Positions 44,778 through 54,025 of a stretch of DNA of 64,000 nt are shown piece by piece; position 1 is the first letter of the stretch, and each line of letters opens with the position of its first letter. The position numbers and the translations under genes were made by a program. A model generated the notes under the pieces. That model had not been told where the DNA came from, searched no databases, and saw only the letters and a list, made by a program, of their open reading frames with translations. Source of the stretch: Paenibacillus lautus NBRC 15380 (GTDB taxonomy: Bacteria > Bacillota > Bacilli > Paenibacillales > Paenibacillaceae); contig NZ_BIMF01000022.1 of the NCBI RefSeq assembly GCF_004000945.1, positions 1 through 64,000 of the forward strand, in the 5' to 3' direction.

Positions 44778-45416
44778 CTATATCCTCCCAGACCGGTTCA
44801 AGCCGGCGTGCTGTGTACTACTATTCTTTCATTGAAACCTGCAAGCCATACTCTATGTCCATAGAACAGGCTCCGACATCTATATCAATTGATTTGTAAA
44901 TGCTTTGAAAGCTTTTCAACTTATCTAGTTTACCAAAAGTCCGGCTTCTCTTCTACCTGCTAACTTGATTTCCACACATTTGATAGTGTTGCCATAATCC
45001 GCATGGCCCTCGGTTTCGTAAAAACAAAAACAAGCCCTCCCATCGGAAGGCTTGCCTCATATCATCTGCTGCGTTCGCTGTTCGCGCATGATCATCCATG
45101 GGAGCTAGGCTCTTATCTCTTTTACTTGTCTAAAGAGATTACCTCCCCTTTCCTTTACCAGGGATTTGCATTTCTATCTCCGAATCCTGTAGTCAGAGCC
45201 TCCTTAACATCTCAGCGGATGACAGCCATCCAAGAATGCCTCAACCAACAACCACGCACCGTGCGCACAGGAAGCAATGCACACGATGTACAAAACTTTA
45301 GAACGGAATCGTCCCGTACCTTCAACTGATTCCAGGATTCCTTCATCACAGGTTTGCCAGTGAACGACCTGCCCCAAGGCTTGCCAGTACATCGTCCTGC
45401 ACTACGCGCCCTACTC
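44778..45416. other. Gap between U32 and AlkC-like genes
   Basis: About 640 nt. The left part (44830-44990) is AT-rich and should hold the U32 promoter; TTTGAAAGCTTTTCAA at 44907-44922 is nearly palindromic. The centre holds a leftward terminator (45021-45054). Between 45056 and 45416 only a weak 62-codon minus-strand frame is found, with no good ribosome site, so no gene is called. Confidence 0.4.
45021..45054 (-). terminator. Leftward intrinsic terminator
   Basis: On the minus strand CAAGCCTTCC-GATG-GGAGGGCTTG is a near-perfect stem followed by TTTTTGTTTTT. It most likely ends the transcript of the AlkC-like gene, 360 nt upstream, or of a lost gene between. Confidence 0.8.
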
Positions 45417-46514
45417 TTATTCCGCGCCCTCCAGCAAAAAATCCATGCTCGCCAAACGCTTGCCGTTCACAACAATGTGAAGACGATGATCGCCGGAATA
45501 GAAACGACGCGTGGAGATCGGTTTAAACGACTGCTTCTTCTCCACCTTCCAGCTTCCCGGCGCATAGATCTTGTCCGAGCATTTATAGCGTTTCGGCGCA
45601 AGCTTGCCGCTTGCCTTCATATAATCGATCTCGTAATCGATGCGGAGCGCCATCGGATTGCCGGTTTCGTTGACCACTTGAAATGCAAACTCGAGATCGT
45701 CGCCCATCGCGATCACGGAACGTTTAATGCGCAGCTCGCGCACTTCAAGGCCTTCCAGCTCTTCCAGCTCTACATATCCGAAAATAGCCAGTGCCCGGAT
45801 ATCCCCCTTCCGCAGCAGCGAACGCAGCGCATGCCGTACGATCCAATCCGTTAACGGATGCCTTCCATACCATTTGGCGGCAATCTCAAGCACGAGCTCC
45901 GGATGATCCTTAGAGATATCGTTCAAGTGATTGGCGACGCTTTTTCTAACGTATAAGGAAGGATCTTCTTTCAACTTCTCCAGGATCGGCAACGCCGGAC
46001 GCGGATCCTTGATCAGGGCCGGCAACTGCGGCGCCCAAGGCAGGCGCGGTCTGCAGCCTTCGCTCGCCAATCGGCGCAGATGCTCGTCATCGGACTGTGC
46101 CCAAGTCATCATCTGAGCCAGCATCCGTTCCTGATCCTGGATGATGAAAGGCCGAACCGCAAACTCCGCCGTTGAAGAATGCGTGAATACCGCCAAAGCC
46201 TCCATCGATGTCTCCAGATCCTCCATCCCATTAACCTCTACATAATCCGGAAAGAAGACATATTCCACGCCTCTAAAATGCGGGGCTACCTGTGTCAGGA
46301 TCCCAATGGCTTCCGGGTAAGAAGCAGGCAGCGTGTCCGTTAAGGCCAGCGTTATATGCCGAATCCGCTGCTTGAACTCCTCCTGCTCCCAGGCTTCATT
46401 ATGAATCAGCTCCATGAACCGGTTTCTATCGAATGCCGGATAAGCCTCCTTCAACCGGTCGGTCACTTGCTGGAACAACGTATTTGAATATAGATCCTTC
46501 AGCGTTTCTCTCAT
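45417..46514 (-). CDS. AlkC-type DNA alkylation repair glycosylase
   Basis: 365 residues. The N-terminal two thirds (about 1-255) are helical HEAT-like repeats of the AlkC/AlkD superfamily; RRLASEGCRPRLPWAPQLPAL and SLYVRKSVANHLNDISKDHPEL are characteristic. Residues about 265-365 form an Ig-like beta sandwich, found in AlkC rather than AlkD and shown there to be needed for DNA binding. It should remove alkylated bases, chiefly 3-methyladenine or 3-methylcytosine, in the cytoplasm. GGGAGATC precedes the ATG. It is monocistronic. Confidence 0.85.
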   Translation of the reverse strand: MRETLKDLYSNTLFQQVTDRLKEAYPAFDRNRFMELIHNEAWEQEEFKQRIRHITLALTDTLPASYPEAIGILTQVAPHFRGVEYVFFPDYVEVNGMEDLETSMEALAVFTHSSTAEFAVRPFIIQDQERMLAQMMTWAQSDDEHLRRLASEGCRPRLPWAPQLPALIKDPRPALPILEKLKEDPSLYVRKSVANHLNDISKDHPELVLEIAAKWYGRHPLTDWIVRHALRSLLRKGDIRALAIFGYVELEELEGLEVRELRIKRSVIAMGDDLEFAFQVVNETGNPMALRIDYEIDYMKASGKLAPKRYKCSDKIYAPGSWKVEKKQSFKPISTRRFYSGDHRLHIVVNGKRLASMDFLLEGAE

Positions 46515-47100
46515 ATCAGATCTCCCTAAAAAAATAATTTTTACGATGCTATATCCACGTCTTATGGAATCCTGAAAGCCCTTTATTTATGCGATAACCG
46601 GGCGGTTCCAACCCATCTCCAAAAGAGCCGCCGACCGCTCTAACCCCGTTCCCCGCCTCTTCCCAATCCAAAACATGTGGTGTAGGATGAAGTTGCACGC
46701 CTTTCGCTTTAGCGCGGCAGTCTGGTTAATTTCAGTTTGCCAAATTAGTGGGGCGTTTTGCTTTATCCGAATCCGGCCTCCCGCTGCTGGGATGTCACAA
46801 TGTATACTTTCTTATCTCTAAAGAAAAACGTCTATTGACATACTTTCACAGATGACACACCGCATGTAGAGGAATTTTTTTTCGAGATAACAGCAATGCC
46901 TTCTCCAAGATCGGACGGTAAACCAACGGATTCTCCCGCAGGAGCTCCTGCACCTTCTCGGCGAACAAGGACTCAAGTCTCGAAGCTTATACTTTTGCTA
47001 TCTCTAAAAATGTAATACATACATCATTATCCCATTTAAAAAGACAGGAGGCGAAGCTCGAAGGATTACAACAAATCGCACACCAGGAGATGAAGAAGAC
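46515..47100. other. Gap with gene remnants and a long direct repeat
   Basis: 586 nt, moderately GC-rich at first. It holds a 47-codon minus-strand remnant (46846-46986) and two copies of TATACTTT-N(2-3)-TATCTCTAAA, at 46803-46822 and 46987-47007, that flank it. The right end supplies the leader of the MFS gene (AGGAG at 47082). Confidence 0.45.
46846..46986 (-). pseudogene. 47-codon protein-like remnant
   Basis: A frame open from the codon after TAA to a TGA at 46848-46846 reads SRLESLFAEKVQELLRENP... and KALLLSRKKIPLHAVCHL, with a helical, charged composition that looks protein-like. There is no start codon or ribosome site, and an imperfect direct repeat flanks it. Probably the tail of a lost gene; family not recognised. 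Confidence 0.35.
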
Positions 47101-48309
47101 ATGGAAAGCTGGAAAAAGAATTTATGGATACTATGGTTCGGCTCATTTATCGTTTCATCAAGCTTCTCGATGGTCATACCATTTCTCCCGCTTTTTCTGA
47201 TTGAGCTCGGCGTTACCAAGCATACGGAAATGTGGTCGGGACTGCTGTTCAGTTCCGCTTTTTTTGCGGGCGCCTTGTCCTCTCCCTTCTGGGGAGCCGT
47301 CGGCGATAAATATGGACGCAAACCGATGATTATCCGCGCGGGGCTGGTGCTCTTTGTCATCTATATTCTGATGGCGTTCGTCACGAATGAGTATCAGGTA
47401 TTGGTTCTCCGCCTGCTGCAAGGCCTTCTCTCCGGCTTTATTCCGGGCGCAATCGCCATTGTAGGCACCAACACCCCTGAGAAAAAAGTTGGCTACGCCC
47501 TCTCCATGATGTCCACGGCAACCGCAACCGGCGGCATTATGGGCCCGATGATCGGAGGCACCCTGGCCTCCCTGTTCAGCAACCGAATGGCATTCGGATT
47601 GGCAGGGATGCTGTGCTTCGCAGCCACGCTGCTTGTCATATTCTGGGTCAAAGAAGAGAAATTCGTGCCCAGCAAAGAGCGCGTCTCCGTCATAAACACC
47701 TTTAAGGTCGCCGGACATAACAAGGCGCTGATGACCGTGCTCATGCTTACGGTGCTGACGCAGTTTTCCGTCATGACGATCGAGCCGGTATTGCCGCTGT
47801 ATATCGCTCAGATCGGCGGCTCTTCATCGCATACCTCGATGATTGCCGGCTTTGTGTTCTCCATCGTCGGGATCGCCAGCATCCTGTTTGCTGCCCGCTG
47901 GGGACGCTTATCCGATAAAATTGGGTTCCAAAAGGTGCTGCTGATCGGTCTGCTCGCCGGCGGAATCGGATCGCTCGCCCAGATCCTGTTCAGTAATATT
48001 TGGGCATTCTCGGCCATCCGCTTTGCTTACGGCGCGTTCTTCTGTGCCGTATTCCCGGCGCTCAACGGCCTTGTCGTCAAACATACGCCAAGCGAATTCC
48101 GCGGGCGTGCGTTCAGCCTCAATCAGACAGCCAACCAAATCGGCGGGATGGCTGGACCACTCGCTGGCGGCATGATCAGCGGCATCTTTAACATTCACTC
48201 GGTATTCTTAATGACCGGCGTCTTAATGCTGATTACGACCGCCATTACTTATTGGACGATGCGGCCATCGCGCCGGCAGCCTGTAGAAAAAGGCTCCCTC
48301 TCTTCATAA
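47101..48309 (+). CDS. MFS multidrug-type efflux transporter
   Basis: 402 residues, twelve hydrophobic segments. IVSSSFSMVIPFLPLFLIELG and WGAVGDKYGRKPMI (loop 2-3 motif) are typical of DHA1-type drug:proton antiporters, as are GAIAIVGTNTP and the motif-C-like GGIMGPMIGG in helix 5. WGRLSDKIGFQ is the second-half loop. It should export hydrophobic drugs using the proton gradient; substrate unknown. AGGAG is 12 nt from the ATG. It is not related to the nearer TetM-like gene by strand but could be part of a resistance neighbourhood. Confidence 0.87.
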   Translation: MESWKKNLWILWFGSFIVSSSFSMVIPFLPLFLIELGVTKHTEMWSGLLFSSAFFAGALSSPFWGAVGDKYGRKPMIIRAGLVLFVIYILMAFVTNEYQVLVLRLLQGLLSGFIPGAIAIVGTNTPEKKVGYALSMMSTATATGGIMGPMIGGTLASLFSNRMAFGLAGMLCFAATLLVIFWVKEEKFVPSKERVSVINTFKVAGHNKALMTVLMLTVLTQFSVMTIEPVLPLYIAQIGGSSSHTSMIAGFVFSIVGIASILFAARWGRLSDKIGFQKVLLIGLLAGGIGSLAQILFSNIWAFSAIRFAYGAFFCAVFPALNGLVVKHTPSEFRGRAFSLNQTANQIGGMAGPLAGGMISGIFNIHSVFLMTGVLMLITTAITYWTMRPSRRQPVEKGSLSS

Positions 48310-48321
48310 AGTCTTTTTACT

Positions 48322-48359
48322 TTACGCACGCGGGATGATTTCAGATCTCGCGTGCGTAA
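48322..48359 (+). terminator. Hairpin after the MFS gene
   Basis: TTACGCACGCG-N16-CGCGTGCGTAA is a perfect 11-bp inverted repeat 13 nt after the stop. The usual T tract is absent on the plus strand, so termination would be inefficient or Rho-like. Confidence 0.6.
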
Positions 48360-48563
48360 CTCATTATGGATACCAATCGAATCATCGGCGTGCCTTATAT
48401 CGTTCCCACGAACACGTAAGACCACGAAACCTCTTGCCTAACCACCTATCGCTTCGCAGCACCCTGGACAGGGGTAGATCACACGGCTTCGGGTCTACGC
48501 CCACATACTAAGTCGCCCTATTCAGACTTGAGATGACATCAAGGATGACCAAATGCTAAAGCA

Positions 48564-50522
48564 TCACACATGCATATGACGATCCGCTTCATCCCAAGGC
48601 ACCGCGTAACCGCTGCCCTTCGCACAGAATATCGAAGAGGAGCTGTATTCCGGGTCCGCATTTTTATCGTATCCTTTACGTTCAATGACCTCGGCCTCGT
48701 TATGGCACGGGCCATATCCGCCGTAAACCAGGGATATCGTACCTCTTCCCTTGGTGTAGGCGGCTAGCTCCATGCTGTAATTCATCATGGTCGATACGGG
48801 AGCCGATCCCGTGACCGTCACCTTGTTTCCGGCCGTTTCCGGCGGCTCAAAGCTTGCCTTCGCCATGGTCAAATCCGACATCAGCCGTCCGATATACTCG
48901 GCATCGACCTTCACCTTGAAGTGATAGTAAGGCTCCAACAGTATATTGACTGTTTTCTCCAGCCCTTGGCGTAATGCACGGTAGGTGGCTTCCCTAAAAT
49001 CCCCGCCGTGCGTATGCTTGTTGTGCGCCCGTCCCTTCAGCAGAGTAATCTTGATGTCGGTGACGGGAGAGCCTGTAAGCAGCCCGTGATGATCCCTCTC
49101 ACCGACATGCTGGGCGACCAGATGCTGATAATTGACCGGAAGCACGTCGGGATGACAAGCATTGGCGAACACGATGCCGCTGTTCCGCTCTCCAGGCTCC
49201 AGCCGAAGGTGCACCTCCGCATAATGCTTCAGCGGTTCAAAGTGGCCACAGCCCACAACGGCCTCCGTTATGGTCTCTTTATATAAAATCTCCGGTTCAC
49301 CGAAGGTAATCCGATAACCGAACCGCTCGAACACGATTCGTTCCAGCACTTCAAGCTGAATGATACCCATCACATGGATATGAATCGCCTGAGCGTGCTC
49401 ATCCCACTGGACAGACAGGGAAGGATCCTCCGCATCCAGCAGACGGAATTCGCGCAGCATATCCTTGGGATGAATGGAGGACTCGAATTGCACCTTCGAC
49501 TTCAGTGTCGGTACAAGCTCATAAACGGTCCGGCCACCACTTAGAGTCCCAAGCCCGTCACCTGCCGCAGCTGAAGAAATACCCGTCACTATAAACAGAT
49601 CACCCGCTTGCACCTGATCGACATTCGTCACGCGCCCCCCATTGATCAAACGGATATGCGTCACCTTCTCCGTGATCTTCTCCGTTCCGGAGAAATAAGC
49701 CATCTCATCGCGCACCCGCAGCGTTCCACCCATGGCTTTGATATACGTCAGTCTTGCGCCCTGTTCGTCATGACGAATCTTATATACCCTTCCGGCAAAA
49801 TCAACGCTGGGGTCATAGTCCGTAACCGTCAGCAGATCCAGCTGATGCAAGAAATGGGACACGCCCACGTTTTGCAGAGCTGATCCGCTGAAGCAGGGGA
49901 ATAGCTGTCCTCTCTTTAGCATCGCTGTCATCGTATCCAGCCACCGCGAGACCTCAACCCCCTGTTCCATATAGAGCTCCAGCAGCTTCTCGTCCCGCTC
50001 CGCGATAGCCTCCATGAGCGAGGACTGCATCACGCCTTCGTGCAGTACATCCTCTTCCGTGATCATACAGACGTCTGCGGAAAGCTCGCTCCGAATCTCT
50101 GCAAACACACGCGCCACATCCGCGCCTTCCCGGTCGATTTTATTAATAAACAAGAACGTAGGGACGCCATGCTTACGCAATAACTGCCACACCGTCTCCG
50201 TATGCCCTTCGACACCTTCCACGGCGCTAATGACGACAACCGCTGCGTCCATGACCTGAATGGCCCGCTCCATCTCCGGCGAGAAGTCGACGTGACCCGG
50301 CGTATCGATTAAATAATAAGTGGAGCCGTTAAAATGCATGGTGGCCTGATCGGCAAATACGGTGATGCCCCGTTCCTTTTCAATGTCATGTCGATCAAGA
50401 AAAGCGCTCTGATGATCCACGCGGCCCCGCTCCTGAATCGTATCGGTCATATATAACAACTGCTCCGCCAACGTGGTTTTGCCTGCATCCACATGGGCGA
50501 ACATGCCTATCGTTTTTTTCAT
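48564..50522 (-). CDS. TetM-like ribosomal protection GTPase
   Basis: 652 residues from ATG 50522, close to Tet(M)/Tet(O) size. MKKTIGMFAHVDAGKTTLAEQLL has G1 (AHVDAGKT, 9-16), then RGITVFADQA (switch I), DTPGHVDF (G3) and NKID (G4). Domains II-V of the EF-G type follow, with the C-terminal loop YTKGRGTISLVYGGY. It should bind the ribosome and, as a Tet(M) homologue, may displace tetracycline; chromosomal members in soil Bacilli vary in activity. The long frame to 50603 adds 27 residues with no ribosome site; AGAGGG is found upstream of 50522. An SOS-like box lies at 50607-50620. Confidence 0.8.
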   Translation of the reverse strand: MKKTIGMFAHVDAGKTTLAEQLLYMTDTIQERGRVDHQSAFLDRHDIEKERGITVFADQATMHFNGSTYYLIDTPGHVDFSPEMERAIQVMDAAVVVISAVEGVEGHTETVWQLLRKHGVPTFLFINKIDREGADVARVFAEIRSELSADVCMITEEDVLHEGVMQSSLMEAIAERDEKLLELYMEQGVEVSRWLDTMTAMLKRGQLFPCFSGSALQNVGVSHFLHQLDLLTVTDYDPSVDFAGRVYKIRHDEQGARLTYIKAMGGTLRVRDEMAYFSGTEKITEKVTHIRLINGGRVTNVDQVQAGDLFIVTGISSAAAGDGLGTLSGGRTVYELVPTLKSKVQFESSIHPKDMLREFRLLDAEDPSLSVQWDEHAQAIHIHVMGIIQLEVLERIVFERFGYRITFGEPEILYKETITEAVVGCGHFEPLKHYAEVHLRLEPGERNSGIVFANACHPDVLPVNYQHLVAQHVGERDHHGLLTGSPVTDIKITLLKGRAHNKHTHGGDFREATYRALRQGLEKTVNILLEPYYHFKVKVDAEYIGRLMSDLTMAKASFEPPETAGNKVTVTGSAPVSTMMNYSMELAAYTKGRGTISLVYGGYGPCHNEAEVIERKGYDKNADPEYSSSSIFCAKGSGYAVPWDEADRHMHV

Positions 50523-50606
50523 CCGCTTATTCCCTCTTCTGCAAGCCGGTTTAATTACATATCCATTGCTCTCAAGATTTAATTTTAACATATCAGATCG
50601 CATAAA

Positions 50607-50620
50607 CGTACGTATGTTCT
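50607..50620 (-). promoter_or_regulatory. LexA-like box upstream of the TetM-like gene
   Basis: AGAACATACGTACG on the minus strand matches the Firmicute SOS box (GAAC-N4-GTTC) with one core mismatch. It is about 90 nt before the start. Weak evidence: a 12-nt motif with a mismatch can occur by chance. Confidence 0.25.
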
Positions 50621-50768
50621 ATATTTTTCGAACGAGGGTGAACCATTCCGCTATCTAAACCACAATAGCTGCCCATCCGCACCCCATGTGTGCAGCAGGA
50701 CAGCTATCGGTGTTATCGAAAATTCACTCTAATCCATGTGATCTGAGCTCATAATTCCATTCTGCGGA

Positions 50769-52703
50769 TTATTTCACCAGCTCAAACGAGGACAGCGCAC
50801 GCTCTAAAGCGGCTTGCTGCATGTCCGTTGCATTGGCATCATTCAACGTCGTCGTAATCGTGTAGGCGATATCTCCGTTTTCAAACACGATTTCCTGAGT
50901 CGTAAAACCAACGCCGTTCTTCACCTGATGCACCTTGAACGACACGGCAGGCACACCGGCAAACGTAATGTTATCCACGCCAAGCAATTTAACCGTCGTC
51001 CCTGAAGCCGAGCTGGCTTCATTATAATAACGCTTCAGGTTGCTGATGATGAATTCTGCGGATGTATCCTTCTGAGCAAGAATTTCAAACCCACCTCCGG
51101 CAAATCCATATTCCACCATTCCCTGCTCGAACTGATCATTCAGCGGTTCCCAGTACTTTGGAATATCGATATGATAGCGGTACGCTTCGGAGTTTTTGCT
51201 CCTCATCTTGGTTTTATCGGTCAGATAGCCTTCATCGCCAATGCGGCCGAAGTTCTCCGGTACCACATCATAATCGATCTCGATCGATTCCAGCACCTTC
51301 TTCCAGTTGGAAGCCGTCCGTTCCTGGCCATCCGGTACCGCATACTCCAGATAATAACGGTAGCCGTTCTTCTGGATCATCACTTCATATTCCGTCACCC
51401 ATTTATCTCCGAAGTTGTATCGAACCTCTTGAATCTGCCCTCTGACACCCGATATCTCCACTGGCGTAAGTCCGAGGTATTCGTAAGAATCTTGGACGAA
51501 GGATTCCGACAACCAGTCTTTAAGCCGCTGCCCCCAAGCTGCGAGCGTGCCATCCCCCCCTGTGGGAGCGGATGTCACCGAGACGGACAGATAGCCTTCC
51601 CCTTCGCTGCCGTATAACATATCCTTGTTGTTGATTTCCCAGCCTGCAGGAATGCCAAACCATATGCCGTATTCTTCATTTCCTGCTTCGCGGAGCCCAT
51701 CTACGATGGAAGAGACGTCTTTTAATGATTTGTCTCCCGCCTGATAGGTCGTTCTGAAAGAACCCAGCAAGCTCGCGTGTTTGTCCATATCCTTATAGTG
51801 AACCGCTTCGGCATCGGCAAAATACAGCTCATAGACGCGGTCATTGGCATAATACTGCCTGCCTTCCCATAAGACGCCGTCGATATCGCGGGAAATGACT
51901 CTGGCATACGGTACAGCTCCGCTTGCGACCGTCTCTTGGTGAAGCACAACATCTCCAGAATCGCTCAGTTCTTTCAGGAGCCGTTCTAACAGATCGTCAG
52001 GACTCAGCTTTACTAACTGAGAGGAGGCATGAACCTCAAGATAATAGCGGCCCGTAGCATCATTGAAAGCAGCACCGCTCTCGTCGTCGGTTCCTCTCCC
52101 AACGATCATCCAGGAAGGATAATTCATACTCCATTCATAATAGCTATTTCCGATTCGGGTCTTCCCGGTCGTATTGTTGATCTCGCCCTCGTCATGCTTC
52201 TCTTCCTTATCCGTGACCATGAGGCTGATGGACAGCTTGCCTTGGGAGGAGCTTACCTTGGCGCCAATCCCCGCCGCAACCGGACGCAGCGGTACCATCA
52301 GCGTTCCGGACACCATCGTCGGTTCTACCGGCAGCTGTACCTTTTTCCCGTCAATCCATGCGGTCTTGTTGCCGATAACGAGCACAACCGTATGCGGTCC
52401 TTGCAGCAGTCGAACCCGGTTCTCGCCCTCCAGCTTGATCTCGCTGCCAAAAGCTTTTTTAAACACGCCCAGCGGTACCATCAATACGCCCTGCTTCAGC
52501 TGCGGCTTGGCAATCGTATACGAGGTGCCATTGACCGAAGCTGTGCTGCTGCCGCTTTGCACGGTCAGGATACGCTTCTCCGGCACAACTTCATCTCCCC
52601 ATACGGGAAGTGACAACGACGTAAATAGCATCAAAGCCGATAAGGTTCCGGCTGTCATCTGCCGCAAACGGCGGCTTGCTTCCGCTCTTTCTCTCTTCAC
52701 CAT
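50769..52703 (-). CDS. Secreted protein with copper-amine-oxidase N-terminal-like domain
   Basis: 644 residues. Signal peptide (about 1-36, ending SLPVWGDE). Residues about 50-165 form two copies of the Paenibacillus-common Cu_amine_oxidN1-like fold (VNGTSYTIAKPQLKQGVLMVPL and MVSGTLMVPLRPVAAGIGAK), a domain used as a cell-surface module with no oxidase activity. The remainder (about 185-644) is beta-rich, with three similar sections (YSWSMNYPSWMIVGRG, YGIWFGIPAGWEI, YRYHIDIPKYWEPL), suggesting three repeats of one domain. No catalytic motif was seen. Its ATG overlaps the stop of the HtrA-like gene by one nucleotide, so the two are coupled and may act together on the cell surface. Confidence 0.75.
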   Translation of the reverse strand: MVKRERAEASRRLRQMTAGTLSALMLFTSLSLPVWGDEVVPEKRILTVQSGSSTASVNGTSYTIAKPQLKQGVLMVPLGVFKKAFGSEIKLEGENRVRLLQGPHTVVLVIGNKTAWIDGKKVQLPVEPTMVSGTLMVPLRPVAAGIGAKVSSSQGKLSISLMVTDKEEKHDEGEINNTTGKTRIGNSYYEWSMNYPSWMIVGRGTDDESGAAFNDATGRYYLEVHASSQLVKLSPDDLLERLLKELSDSGDVVLHQETVASGAVPYARVISRDIDGVLWEGRQYYANDRVYELYFADAEAVHYKDMDKHASLLGSFRTTYQAGDKSLKDVSSIVDGLREAGNEEYGIWFGIPAGWEINNKDMLYGSEGEGYLSVSVTSAPTGGDGTLAAWGQRLKDWLSESFVQDSYEYLGLTPVEISGVRGQIQEVRYNFGDKWVTEYEVMIQKNGYRYYLEYAVPDGQERTASNWKKVLESIEIDYDVVPENFGRIGDEGYLTDKTKMRSKNSEAYRYHIDIPKYWEPLNDQFEQGMVEYGFAGGGFEILAQKDTSAEFIISNLKRYYNEASSASGTTVKLLGVDNITFAGVPAVSFKVHQVKNGVGFTTQEIVFENGDIAYTITTTLNDANATDMQQAALERALSSFELVK

Positions 52704-53779
52704 TACTCGGCCTCCCCAACGCTTGACGAAGCAGCTTCGTTACCATCCTGGCTGAGCGTCAGTTTTACATTCACAATATCTCCATCCCGCTGCATCAGCA
52801 GCTGAACCTGCTGGCCTGGGATGAAGGGCTTTAACCGTTCGTTGATATCAACAACTGAATAGATGCGTTTTCCGTTAATTGCGTATAACACGTCATCCTC
52901 TTGGATTCCAGCTTTCCGCGCTTGCTCGGACAGCACCTTCGTAACGGTCAATGGGTCGTCCGAAGGCAGGCCCACGATGGCGGACCAGCTTTCTTCCAGC
53001 TCCAATCCGAGGCCGGCTCTTCGAACCTCGCCGTATTCCAATAAATGATCCACAATATAATGGACCGTTTCCGCAGGGATGGAAAAGCCCATATTTTCAA
53101 TGCCAACGGCGGCAAACTTCTTGCTGTTGATGCCAATGACCTCGCCTTTTAGATTGACGAGCGGCCCTCCGCTGTTGCCCGGGTTAATGGCGGTATCAGT
53201 TTGAATCAGGCGATAAGAGCCGTCTACGCTCCGGTTTAAGCCGCTTACCACACCCACGGATGCCGAGTTTCGTAACGAGAAAGAGATTGGCGTGCCGATG
53301 GCAACCACCGTTTCTCCAACCAGCGCATTTTGCGCGGATGCGGCAAATTTGGCCGGCTTCAGAGACTTGGCGTTAATTTTGACCAACGCAATATCACTCA
53401 TAGGATCGCTGTATACGCCCTTGGCTTTATAGGATTTACCGTCTGAGGTTACGACCGTGATTCCGGTTAGCCCGTCCACCACATGAGCGTTCGTCACGAT
53501 CCAGCCGTCTGACTTCCAGATCACACCCGTACCGTGCGCCAGATTATATCTGTCATCCACTTCGCCGCTTCCTTGTGCTGCCTTCCCGATAATGCCGACA
53601 ACCGATGGCGACATCCGGCTGATCACCTGTGGCACCGCATTTTGTTCATATGTATTCTTGGGCTTAGCGCTTGCTGCAGCCGCAATGTCTGTATGCATAA
53701 GCGTTTCGCCGCTTCCTGCCAGAATGATGGCCCCCAGCAGCGCAGCCGCCGATCGTTTTTGCCATTGTAAATTCTTCAA
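52703..53779 (-). CDS. HtrA/DegP-like S1C serine protease with PDZ domain
   Basis: 358 residues from a TTG at 53779 with GGGGGAGG upstream; a frame to 53848 adds a hydrophilic leader without a site. A membrane anchor or signal (about 9-36) precedes a trypsin-like domain with His99 (TNAHVVDG), Asp129 (PMSDIALVKI) and Ser203 (GNSGGPL), and a PDZ domain (about 265-345, with DDVLYAINGKR). HtrA proteins degrade or refold damaged surface proteins. No transmembrane-plus-cytoplasmic leader typical of B. subtilis HtrA is present. Its stop overlaps the following gene, a secreted repeat protein, by one base. Confidence 0.88.
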   Translation of the reverse strand: MKNLQWQKRSAAALLGAIILAGSGETLMHTDIAAAASAKPKNTYEQNAVPQVISRMSPSVVGIIGKAAQGSGEVDDRYNLAHGTGVIWKSDGWIVTNAHVVDGLTGITVVTSDGKSYKAKGVYSDPMSDIALVKINAKSLKPAKFAASAQNALVGETVVAIGTPISFSLRNSASVGVVSGLNRSVDGSYRLIQTDTAINPGNSGGPLVNLKGEVIGINSKKFAAVGIENMGFSIPAETVHYIVDHLLEYGEVRRAGLGLELEESWSAIVGLPSDDPLTVTKVLSEQARKAGIQEDDVLYAINGKRIYSVVDINERLKPFIPGQQVQLLMQRDGDIVNVKLTLSQDGNEAASSSVGEAE

Positions 53780-53921
53780 TTCGTTAGTTCCTCCCCCGGT
53801 TCCATCCTCAACCCAACTTGTACTCCTCAATTTATCATGTTTTTCCATTTGTAGCCATTGCTTCTAGACCTATTTCTTTTACGTTTTTCCTGCGGAGCAT
53901 GTAACTTTTCCCCGAAGAAAC

Positions 53922-53963
53922 AAAAAGACACCTCCATACTGCCAACAGCAGACGGGCGTCTTG
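53922..53963 (-). terminator. Intrinsic terminator of the small membrane protein gene
   Basis: On the minus strand AAGACGCCC pairs with GGAGGTGTCTT (imperfect) and is followed by TTTTTG. It is about 60 nt after the stop of the small membrane protein gene. Confidence 0.7.
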
Positions 53964-54025
53964 TTTGTATGTATTTCATTACATTCGTCATATGAAGCCG
54001 CTTTAAATTAGGTACCTAAGCCAAC

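Noticed and set aside
44907..44922. CcpA-type cre site upstream of the U32 gene
   Set aside because: TTTGAAAGCTTTTCAA is palindromic but one base short of cre spacing and lacks the CG centre.
45204..45392. 62-codon minus-strand ORF
   Set aside because: Weak ribosome site, no recognisable features; may be chance in the gap before the AlkC terminator.
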